A stretch of DNA of 12,335 bases from JBEEMU01 sp043778315 (lineage in GTDB: Bacteria > Bacteroidota > Bacteroidia > Chitinophagales > Saprospiraceae). Under the pieces are notes generated by a model, which saw nothing but the letters and a program-made list of their open reading frames with translations, searched no databases and was not told where the DNA came from. This document shows, piece by piece, positions 1 through 5,213 of the stretch (its first letter is position 1; each line of letters starts with the position of its first letter). The position numbers were made by a program, and so were the translations under genes. The stretch is taken from contig JAYWGJ010000421.1 in assembly GCA_043778315.1 (NCBI GenBank), forward strand, positions 1 to 12,335, in the 5' to 3' direction.

Positions 1-188
1 AGGTGTTAAAATCCAAACCACACAGGGAGTTGTTAAACCCTCTATCAACAAGGTTAGGTGTTAAAATCCAAACCACACAGGGAGTTGTTAAACCCTCTAT
101 CAACAAGGTTAGGTGTTAAAATCCAAACCACACAGGGAGTTGTTAAACCCTAAACCAACAAGGGCAGGTGTTAAAGCCCTTCCACACC
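1..188 (+). repeat. Tandem 55-bp repeat made of two hairpin-forming half units
   Basis: A 55-bp unit starts at 1, 56 and 111, and a fourth partial copy starts at 166. The first two copies are identical; the third diverges in its last 15 bases. Each unit splits into two related halves, beginning AGGTGTTAAA (27 bp) and AGTTGTTAAA (28 bp), so the basic period is 27/28 bp. Each half can form a small hairpin: GTGT 3-6 with ACAC 20-23, TTGTT 30-34 with AACAA 47-51, and GGTGT 167-171 with ACACC 184-188, with loops of 12-13 nt. The base after AG changes between halves together with its pairing partner (G-C or T-A). The period is not a multiple of three, so the array is not coding. There are no unique spacers, so it is not CRISPR. 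The array runs off the window start and leads straight into a terminator, so it may be the 3' part of a non-coding or untranslated RNA. Confidence 0.9.
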
Positions 189-222
189 AAACGGCAGCCT
201 CGGCTGTCGTTTGTTTTTTTTA
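189..222 (+). terminator. Strong intrinsic terminator after the tandem repeat
   Basis: AAACGGCAGCC at 189-199 pairs with GGCTGTCGTTT at 202-212, with one G-U pair and an effective 4-nt loop. A T-rich run follows to about 222. This is a classical Rho-independent terminator on the plus strand. It implies that the tandem repeat just upstream is transcribed from left to right. Confidence 0.88.
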
Positions 223-250
223 ATGGTTCAGGTAATTTCAGTATGCTTAC

Positions 251-346
251 GAATGAAGAGAAAATAAGGTACTGAGATTATGACGCAGGATTTGCCTCGC
301 CCGTTCGCGTTGCTCGTGACGGGTCAAAACAAGGCAGATGCGAGGC
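251..346 (+). repeat. Dispersed repeat, copy 1 (inverted copy at 11332-11428)
   Basis: About 95 bp beginning GAATGAAGAGAAAATAAGG and ending near GAGGC at 342-346 match the reverse complement of 11332-11428, with mismatches in short clusters, by eye roughly 85% identity. No reading frame is convincing. The rest of the gene-free stretch 223-625 is AT-rich, and apart from the promoter at 428-458 I see nothing else in it. Confidence 0.85.
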
Positions 347-427
347 AGAAAATACAGGCGGTTTTTTGTACTTTATTTCGCGACATCTACTTATTGTAAA
401 AAAAGAAAAAAACTTGTTTTGATTTTT

Positions 428-458
428 TTTGTTTGATTACTTAATATTTATACCTTTG
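428..458 (+). promoter_or_regulatory. Bacteroidota-type promoter for the outer-membrane gene
   Basis: A -33 TTTG at 428-431 and a -7 TACCTTTG at 451-458 are separated by 19 nt. This fits the known Bacteroidota sigma-factor consensus (TTTG, about 19 nt, TAnnTTTG). Transcription would start near 465, leaving a leader of about 160 nt before the gene at 626. Confidence 0.65.
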
Positions 459-625
459 TCATAATATAATTACTTAGTACTATTAGGTAATTATAAAAAG
501 GGTTGCTATCATTGCAACGTGATATGATTGCATTACGATAAAAAATCATAAAAACTCAATAAGTCTTCCCAAAAGAGCGCGTACAATTTTCCATTATTTA
601 TTTGATTATACTTTCACTAAAAATC

Positions 626-1771
626 ATGTTCATGTCTTCTTTTTACAGATTCCCTAATTCTCGTTTCCGAAATTTGCTCGCCGCATTTTTCGTCGTAAGC
701 AGCAGTGCCGTGTATGCGCAAACAGACACCACACAGGTAGAGGAGGATTACTCCAAATACGAAACCGCGCAAGTACTCGGCGACGGCTCGGTGAAACGCT
801 ACGCGACCCAAAAAGTGTTTGGGCAAACGCCTGCGCGCCTTATTTCTATTGGCTACGAGTATCAATTGCCCTTTGCGCTGCGGGTGAATACGCCGCAACC
901 CGCTACCGCGACCGATAACAGCATCAGCGACCGCGTAACTGCGGCTTCGGGACTTCGGGTAGAGGCTAATTTTCCGATTATTTCGCGCAACAACATCATC
1001 TGGAATTTGGGCGGCGGCTACGCCGACATGAATTACAGCACGCAAAGTGCCGCGTCGCCGCAGGTAGCGCGGAGTACGTTTGCGAATGCTCTGAGCAGCA
1101 ATGGCTTGCGCAATTTTTATGCGACAACGACGCTATTTAAGCCGTTTGACGAAAAAAATCTATTGATTGTACAAGCCTTAGCGGAGTACGCAGGCGACTG
1201 GCGACCAAACAGTATGATGCCCTTATCGGCAACCAAAATATCGGCGACCGCCGTTTACGGGCGTAAAATACACGACCGTTTTATGTGGGGCGTAGGTGCG
1301 ACGCGCACTTTTCGCGCTGGTCAAATCAACTATTTGCCCGTCGTGTTGCTTAACTATACAAGCCGTACTCAAAAATGGGGTATCGAGATGCTCGCGCCCG
1401 CACGCGCCGATTTCCGCTACAACTTCACCTCTCGCAATATGTTGCGCTTGGGCGTAGAACTGGAAGGTACAAGCTACCGCCTACACAACGGTGCGGATAA
1501 TTTCAAGGCAGACGGCAACACCGTTTCTAAGTTTTTGGAGCTGCGCCGCTCCGAAATCAAGTTCCGCGCAATCTGGGACGCGCCTATCAAGGATTTTTAC
1601 TGGTTTAGCCTGCAAGCGGGCTACCGCACGTTTTATAATTTTAGTTTAGACGACGGCGACCCTTCGCCTGCACGCAGCTTGTTTTCTAGCAGCAACGCCC
1701 TTTATTTTCAACGTAATCTGCCAGGCGGCGGACCCTTTGTTTCGTTGATTTTTAATTTAGTAAGCCCGTAA
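626..1771 (+). CDS. Predicted outer-membrane beta-barrel protein (DUF6268-like)
   Basis: A protein of about 381 aa with an N-terminal signal peptide: basic start, hydrophobic stretch LLAAFFVV, and a probable cleavage after VYA before QTDTT. The mature part is rich in aromatic residues and alternating short strands (GYEYQLPF, NLGGGYADMNY, FYWFSLQAGYRTFYNF). It ends with a strand-like GPFVSLIFNLV segment, as expected for an outer-membrane barrel. It resembles the DUF6268 family of Bacteroidota barrel proteins, but I recognise this only by general pattern; substrate and role are unknown. The frame is open from a TTG at 602. I prefer ATG 626, which follows an A-rich stretch; ATG 632 is also possible. 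It is probably a single-gene transcript from the promoter at 428-458. G+C is well above that of the cassette genes downstream, consistent with a resident gene. Confidence 0.75.
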   Translation: MFMSSFYRFPNSRFRNLLAAFFVVSSSAVYAQTDTTQVEEDYSKYETAQVLGDGSVKRYATQKVFGQTPARLISIGYEYQLPFALRVNTPQPATATDNSISDRVTAASGLRVEANFPIISRNNIIWNLGGGYADMNYSTQSAASPQVARSTFANALSSNGLRNFYATTTLFKPFDEKNLLIVQALAEYAGDWRPNSMMPLSATKISATAVYGRKIHDRFMWGVGATRTFRAGQINYLPVVLLNYTSRTQKWGIEMLAPARADFRYNFTSRNMLRLGVELEGTSYRLHNGADNFKADGNTVSKFLELRRSEIKFRAIWDAPIKDFYWFSLQAGYRTFYNFSLDDGDPSPARSLFSSSNALYFQRNLPGGGPFVSLIFNLVSP

Positions 1772-1853
1772 TTGGTTAGCGTTAAGCAAATAGTAAATAA
1801 AATTTAGGGTTTTTTCTTTTATTTATAATAAAAAATCTCGCTGACTTTACCGC

Positions 1854-1885
1854 TCTGCTTCTTTGCATCTCTGCATCTCTGCGTT
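1854..1885 (+). repeat. Short tandem 8-mer repeat (TCTGCATC type)
   Basis: Four consecutive 8-bp units (TCTGCTTC, TTTGCATC, TCTGCATC, TCTGCGTT) lie in the intergenic region 1772-2018. CT-rich 'ctttgcatctctgc' strings of this sort recur between genes in many bacterial genomes. I see no coding or strong regulatory meaning here. Confidence 0.6.
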
Positions 1886-2018
1886 TAAAAAAACTTCTTT
1901 GCGTATAAAAAACTTGCAAAATTTACACTGCGTTTATTGCTATTTTAAGGAATAATTTTTGGCAAATTCGCGAAAAAATAATTACCTCCATTTATTTTAT
2001 AACCAAAATCATATCAAA

Positions 2019-2549
2019 ATGAAAAATTTTTTCAATGCTTGTAGCGTCCTCGCGGTCGCGATTGCCTTCACCGCTTGCGGACCAAAACACGAGCCGCACG
2101 AATTGGTGGTGAACGATGTGACGTTCATGAACGACACGCCGATAACGGAAGGTAGCAATACCATCACCGCGAATGCAGCGATAAACATCGCCGAATGGGC
2201 AGCTACGAATCAGCTTGACCCTGCCGCAGTGAGCGATGTAAAACTAAAATCGGCAACGATAATAGTACCCGATAGCCTCAATTTGGACAACTTCGAAACG
2301 GCATTGCTACAAGTAGCAGGCGGCAAAGTTGGACTTAGCGATGTGGCGATTGGTAAAAAGGGAGCCGCAGGTACCAAAGAAATTACTTTTACGGTAGCGA
2401 AAGAAGCCGAAATCGGTGGTATTCTTACAGGCAACAAAGACCTAACTTTTGTCCTTGACCTCAATGCGACGAAGGAAGAAGAGCGCACTTACACGTTTAA
2501 AGGTAAGTTTGTGTTTGAAGCGGCAGCAGCACCGCTTGCCAAAAAATAA
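2019..2549 (+). CDS. Predicted lipoprotein of unknown function
   Basis: A protein of 176 aa with a lipoprotein signal peptide: MKNFFNACSVLAVAIAFTAC, with the lipid-accepting Cys at residue 20 (lipobox F-T-A-C, slightly atypical at -3) followed by GPKHEP. It is therefore predicted to be anchored in the outer or inner membrane and to face the periplasm or surface. The mature part alternates short hydrophobic strands and polar turns (ELVVNDVTF, DVKLKSATIIVPDS, KDLTFVLDLNATKEEERTYTFKGKFVFE), suggesting an all-beta fold. I do not recognise the family. The frame is open from a TTG at 1959, but only ATG 2019 puts the signal peptide at the N-terminus, and it has an A-rich upstream stretch. The next gene begins 150 bp downstream on the same strand. 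Confidence 0.8.
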   Translation: MKNFFNACSVLAVAIAFTACGPKHEPHELVVNDVTFMNDTPITEGSNTITANAAINIAEWAATNQLDPAAVSDVKLKSATIIVPDSLNLDNFETALLQVAGGKVGLSDVAIGKKGAAGTKEITFTVAKEAEIGGILTGNKDLTFVLDLNATKEEERTYTFKGKFVFEAAAAPLAKK

Positions 2550-2588
2550 TCCAAAACATACACTTGTAGTTAATAAGTGGTTAAACAT

Positions 2589-2635
2589 TGCTGCAAAAGC
2601 GCTTGTCTTACAATATAGGTACATTTTTTGCAGCA
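2589..2635. repeat. Perfect 10-bp inverted repeat upstream of the DUF2147 gene
   Basis: TGCTGCAAAA at 2589-2598 and TTTTGCAGCA at 2626-2635 are perfect reverse complements, 27 nt apart, between the lipoprotein gene and the next gene. The right arm overlaps a weak -7-like TACATTTT at 2620-2627. It could be an operator or a transcript hairpin; there is no T-tract after the stem to make it a clear terminator. Confidence 0.45.
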
Positions 2636-2699
2636 CATTGATTGTTAATATAAATCTTTTTCAGTTTCATTTTTTCTCACAAAAAATCTAATTTATCTT

Positions 2700-3149
2700 A
2701 TGAAAAAATTGTTTTTTATGGCGTTAAGCCTAGCATTGATGTTTAGCGGTCAGGTAGCGATGGCGCAAGCCGTAGCGGGCGACGACCTCGTTGGACTTTG
2801 GGAGCCGAGTAGCGGCAAAGGTCGAGTGAAAATAGAGCGCATCGGCGACAAATACTACGGTAAAGTGGTGTGGCTACGCGAGCCTATCGACCCCGAAACG
2901 AAGCAGAAAAAAGTAGATAAAAACAACCCCGACCCTGCGCTCAAAGTGCGTCCGCGCTTAGGTTTGCGCGTCATCAAAAACTTCACTTTCGCCAACGGCA
3001 TTTGGGAAGACGGTACTATCTACGACCCCGAAAACGGCAGTACCTACAACTCCAAAATAGAGATGAAAGATAAAAACACGATAGAGCTACGTGGCTATAT
3101 CGGTACGCCAATGTTCGGACGAACCGACGTTTGGAAGCGTATGAAATAG
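2700..3149 (+). CDS. DUF2147 family secreted protein
   Basis: A protein of 149 aa with a Sec signal peptide (MKKLFFMALSLALMFSGQVAMA, cleavage before QA). The mature part has the DUF2147 pattern: DDLVGLWEPSSGKGRVKIERIGDKYYGKVVWLREP near the start, then DPETKQ, an LGLRVIKNF stretch, WEDGTIYDPENGSTYNSKIEM, and a C-terminal GTPMFGRTDVWKR. These small lipocalin-like beta-barrel proteins of the periplasm or cell exterior are common in Bacteroidota and Proteobacteria and have no settled function. Length and domain look complete. ATG 2700 is the natural start because it begins the signal peptide. A strong terminator follows 33 bp after the stop, so the transcript ends here. Confidence 0.88.
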   Translation: MKKLFFMALSLALMFSGQVAMAQAVAGDDLVGLWEPSSGKGRVKIERIGDKYYGKVVWLREPIDPETKQKKVDKNNPDPALKVRPRLGLRVIKNFTFANGIWEDGTIYDPENGSTYNSKIEMKDKNTIELRGYIGTPMFGRTDVWKRMK

Positions 3150-3181
3150 TGGTTTTCTTGTTGTGAAAACAAAAAAATTGT

Positions 3182-3222
3182 AAAAAGCATCAAAATCGGG
3201 AACGGTTTTGGTGCTTTTTGTG
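3182..3222 (+). terminator. Intrinsic terminator after the DUF2147 gene
   Basis: A stem of about 15 bp, AAAAGCATCAAAATC paired with GGTTTTGGTGCTTTT (two G-U pairs), has a 6-nt loop and is flanked by A and T runs. Both transcripts could be terminated, but only plus-strand genes flank it. Confidence 0.8.
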
Positions 3223-3254
3223 TGAAAATAGAAAAATAAAGTTGTGAATTTTCG

Positions 3255-3262
3255 TATTTTTG
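3255..3262 (+). promoter_or_regulatory. Possible -7 box for the recombinase-ssb pair
   Basis: TATTTTTG fits TAnnTTTG and lies after the terminator and 111 bp before the recombinase start. No good -33 TTTG is seen at the expected distance, so this is weak. Confidence 0.3.
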
Positions 3263-3271
3263 TGATAAGAT

Positions 3272-3339
3272 GCTTATCGCTCAAACCTCGCGAAGGAAGT
3301 TTATTGCTTATCGCCTAAACCTCGCGAAGGAAGTTTATT
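3272..3339. repeat. Two 34-bp direct repeats in the recombinase leader
   Basis: A 34-bp unit starting GCTTATCGC and containing AAACCTCGCGAAGGAAG is present back to back (3272-3305 and 3306-3339), with a two-base difference (TC against CT). Each unit contains the palindrome-like CCTCGCGAAGG. The GCTTATCGCT start recurs at about 4964, on the other side of the recombinase-ssb pair. Confidence 0.8.
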
Positions 3340-3373
3340 ACTTACCACTTATAGTTTAAATCTGCACCAATTT

Positions 3374-4018
3374 ATGGCAACAAAAGTAACCTACACCTTA
3401 GCAACGCATCGCGAGCAAGCCGTTATTTTTATACGATTTGCGTATGACGCGGACTTGGTAGCGCGGGTAAAAAAACTGATTGGTGCGAAATGGAGCAAAT
3501 CAGAAGGCGCGTGGTATGTGTTGGACACGCCGCTCTACCGCGAAAAATTCGGTTTGGAGGTCACCGCGCCTATCGGCAAAGCCGTGCTGCTGCACCTGTC
3601 GCCCGTCAATCAGGCGGCACTGCTGCGCATGGTAGAAACGTTGCAGCTAAAAGCGTACAGTCCGAACACCCTGAAAACGTACCGCAACGAACTGGCGCAA
3701 CTTCTCTACCTGCTCAAAGATACGGACGTGAACGACCTCACGCCCGAGCGGTTGCGCGCCTACTTTTTGTATTGTATCAACACCCTAAAACTATCGGAAA
3801 ACACACTGCACAGCCGCATCAACGCGGTGAAGTTTTACTTCGAGCAAGTGCTGCGCCGCGAGCGGTTTTTCTTCGAGATACCGCGACCAAAAAAGCCGTC
3901 GCTGCTACCGAAAGTGATACACGCCAAGGACATCAAACGCTTGTTTGAAGCGACAGCGAACCTAAAACACAACACAATGCTGAAGCTCTGTTACGGTATG
4001 GGATTGCGCGTAAGCTGA
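3374..4018 (+). CDS. Tyrosine recombinase, N-terminal fragment
   Basis: 214 aa covering the N-terminal add-on, the core-binding domain and the start of the catalytic domain up to the first catalytic Arg (GLRVS). The stop TGA at 4016-4018 is formed by the first bases of the inserted element. Such a fragment might still bind DNA, but it cannot catalyse strand exchange. Confidence 0.75.
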   Translation: MATKVTYTLATHREQAVIFIRFAYDADLVARVKKLIGAKWSKSEGAWYVLDTPLYREKFGLEVTAPIGKAVLLHLSPVNQAALLRMVETLQLKAYSPNTLKTYRNELAQLLYLLKDTDVNDLTPERLRAYFLYCINTLKLSENTLHSRINAVKFYFEQVLRRERFFFEIPRPKKPSLLPKVIHAKDIKRLFEATANLKHNTMLKLCYGMGLRVS

Positions 4019-4140
4019 AATACATTAGTTGTGATTATTTATCTACACTTGAAAAATAGCTTAACCCTACGTTTCACTACGGTTTAACTATTTTTCGGCG
4101 TTCCCGATAATCACGCCTAATTTAAAACATACACTTCAGC
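4013..4140 (+). mobile_element. MITE-like palindromic element inside the recombinase gene (copy 1)
   Basis: About 122 bp of non-coding DNA is flanked by AGC at 4013-4015 and 4138-4140, which looks like a 3-bp target duplication. The left end reads GCTGAAATACATTAG..GTGATTAT and the reverse complement of the right end reads GCTGAAGTGTATG..GCGTGATTAT, giving terminal inverted repeats with a gap. The middle is also palindromic: AAAAATAGCTTAACC pairs with GGTTTAACTATTTTT. It has no reading frame, so it would depend on a transposase elsewhere. A related copy lies inverted at 11431-11568, which supports a dispersed family. Excision would restore the recombinase exactly. Confidence 0.85.
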
Positions 4141-4158
4141 GAAATAGTAAACCTAAAA

Positions 4159-4578
4159 GTGACGGATATTGATAGCAAAAATATGCAGGTTTTTATAGCG
4201 CGAGCGAAAGGCAAAAAAGACCGTTACGCCAATCTGCCCGAGAGTTTGCTGGAACAATTGCGCGAATATTACAAGGAATACAGCCCTAAAATATACCTTT
4301 TTGAAGGACAATACGGCGAGGCGTACAGCACGCGGAGTGCGCAACAAGTATTCGCTAACGCAATGAAAAAAGCGAATATCAATAAAGTGGTGGGCATTCA
4401 CGGCTTGCGGCACAGCTTCGCTACGCACCTGATGGAGGCGGGAACGGACACCAAATTCATACAAGAACTGCTCGGGCATAATGATATAAAAACGACGATG
4501 CGCTACGTTCATGTGACGAATAGAAGTATCAAAAACATAAAAAGTCCGTTGGATAATTTGGATAAAGATAAAGATTAG
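4159..4578 (+). CDS. Tyrosine recombinase, C-terminal catalytic fragment
   Basis: 139 codons if read from GTG 4159, though the original frame continues upstream to 4141. It holds the Lys, HxxR, His and Tyr catalytic residues (HGLRH, LGHND, TMRYVHV) but lacks the first Arg. No good start signal is seen, so it is probably a relic rather than a true gene. Confidence 0.55.
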   Translation: MTDIDSKNMQVFIARAKGKKDRYANLPESLLEQLREYYKEYSPKIYLFEGQYGEAYSTRSAQQVFANAMKKANINKVVGIHGLRHSFATHLMEAGTDTKFIQELLGHNDIKTTMRYVHVTNRSIKNIKSPLDNLDKDKD

Positions 4579-4599
4579 GTCATTAAAACAGGTATAAAA

Positions 4600-4938
4600 A
4601 TGAAAGGCTTAAACAAAATCATGCTGATAGGCAACCTCGGCGGCGACCCCGAAGTACAAACGCTCGAGGGCGGCACTATAAAAGTGGCTAAGTTTTCGCT
4701 CGCAACGACCGAAAGCTACAAGGACGATAAAGGGCAACTGCACAGCACAACCGACTGGCACAGTGTGGTGGCGTGGCGCGGCATCGCCGACCTCGCCGAA
4801 AAATACTTGCGCAAGGGCAGCACGGTGTATATAGAGGGCAAAAGCAAGACGCGGAGCTACGAGGACAAGCAAGGCACAAAGCGTTATGTGACCGAAGTGG
4901 TGGCGGAACAACTGATTTTGTTGGATAAAAAAGAGTGA
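4600..4938 (+). CDS. ssb: Short single-stranded DNA-binding protein
   Basis: A 112-aa protein consisting of one OB-fold of the bacterial SSB family: start NKIMLIGNLGGDPEV, central STTDWHSVVAW, and GSTVYIEGKSKTRSYEDKQGTKRYVTEVVAEQL. It binds single-stranded DNA, normally as a tetramer. Chromosomal SSBs usually have a flexible C-terminal region ending in an acidic DDxPF-type tip that recruits repair proteins. Here the protein stops at ILLDKKE right after the OB-fold, so the tail is missing. This looks like an accessory SSB rather than the housekeeping one. It lies 21 bp after the recombinase and probably shares its transcript. Folding of single-stranded attC sites is known to be affected by SSB in classical integrons, so a role in cassette recombination is plausible but unproven. 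Confidence 0.9.
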   Translation: MKGLNKIMLIGNLGGDPEVQTLEGGTIKVAKFSLATTESYKDDKGQLHSTTDWHSVVAWRGIADLAEKYLRKGSTVYIEGKSKTRSYEDKQGTKRYVTEVVAEQLILLDKKE

Positions 4939-4940
4939 AA

Positions 4941-5010
4941 GCACTTGCGCATTTTGTATTGTCGCTTATCGCTAAACGCGGTACGCGCACCTGCGCATTT
5001 TGTATTGTCG
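4941..5010. repeat. Two 24-bp direct repeats after ssb
   Basis: A 24-bp sequence beginning GCAC and containing TGCGCATTTTGTATTGTCG occurs at 4941-4964 and 4987-5010 with one mismatch. The spacer contains GCTTATCGCTAAAC, which resembles the repeats at 3272-3339. Together they bracket the recombinase-ssb pair. The rest of the gap to 5106 is AT-rich. Confidence 0.75.
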
Positions 5011-5106
5011 GCGCGGTAATATTTAACTTTATAAAAGCTGCAAGGCTTTAATTTTCTATATTTTGAAAATAAATTTAAAAATATTTTTTTATTTCAAAAA
5101 ATAACT

Positions 5107-5114
5107 TAACTTTG
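5107..5114 (+). promoter_or_regulatory. Pc-like promoter before the cassette array
   Basis: TAACTTTG fits the Bacteroidota -7 consensus TAnnTTTG; the -33 position is only T-rich. It lies 34 bp before the first cassette junction at 5148, so a transcript starting near 5121 would cross the junction and express the first cassette gene. This matches the position of Pc in integrons. Confidence 0.5.
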
Positions 5115-5147
5115 CATACTACCACGATATTGTGCGTATATTAACTA

Positions 5148-5157
5148 GTTGTGTGCT
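5148..5157 (+). other. attI-like first junction of the cassette array
   Basis: GTTGTGTGCT marks the left end of the first cassette: bases 5149-5157 are the exact reverse complement of AGCACACAA at 6969-6977. No R''-like box or palindrome precedes it, so it behaves like an attI-type entry site rather than another attC. The following bases (ATGGTACGACGAC) resemble those after the next junction (AAGTGTATGACGAC at 7171-7184). Confidence 0.6.
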
Positions 5158-5213
5158 ATGGTACGACGACCCTCTCTATAAAAAACAAACAATAAAATTA
5201 AACAATTCCACAT

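Larger units (their letters stand above)
3374..4578 (+). pseudogene. Tyrosine recombinase gene interrupted by a MITE-like insertion
   Basis: Removing 4016-4140 restores one continuous frame of 359 codons (...GLRVS-EIVNLKVTDIDS...). Residues 1-60 form an N-terminal add-on with a KWSKSEGAWYV motif. Residues 85-175 are a SAM-like core-binding domain (AYSPNTLKTYRNELAQLL). Residues 180-359 are the catalytic domain: Arg212 in GLRVS, Lys in ARAKGKKDR (about 237), His301/Arg304 in HGLRH, His327 in LGHND and nucleophile Tyr336 in TMRYVHV. The end is SPLDNL, a C-terminus also seen in IntI. The extra domain that marks IntI between the Lys motif and HxLRH is absent. As it stands, a TGA follows Ser214, so Arg212 is separated from the other catalytic residues and the product should be inactive. 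The 21-bp gap to ssb implies co-transcription. This is the best local candidate for the enzyme that moved the cassettes downstream; that link is inferred from position. Confidence 0.88.

Noticed and set aside
1..188. CRISPR array
   Set aside because: The whole 55-bp unit is repeated without unique spacers; it is a plain tandem repeat.
223..601. tRNA or other structured RNA gene in the left intergenic region
   Set aside because: No cloverleaf or T-loop/anticodon pattern was found; the region holds a dispersed repeat and a promoter only.
617..1045. Minus-strand reading frame of 142 codons
   Set aside because: It lies inside the outer-membrane protein gene and has no recognisable protein features; the plus frame has a signal peptide and fitting composition.
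2449..2691. Plus-strand frame overlapping the lipoprotein end
   Set aside because: It overlaps a better-supported gene, has no start signal and runs into low-complexity AT-rich intergenic DNA.
3490..3948. Plus-strand frame of 152 codons in another phase of the recombinase gene
   Set aside because: Arg/Ala/His-rich composition is typical of an out-of-frame reading of a GC-richer gene; the recombinase frame has clear domain motifs.
4016..4140. Intron or programmed frameshift in the recombinase
   Set aside because: Terminal inverted repeats, a duplicated AGC and a second copy elsewhere fit a MITE-like insertion; no group I/II intron features are seen.
3374..4578. Classical IntI integrase
   Set aside because: The segment between the Lys motif and HGLRH is short, lacking the extra IntI domain, and the N-terminal module is unlike IntI. 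I therefore call it a tyrosine recombinase only.
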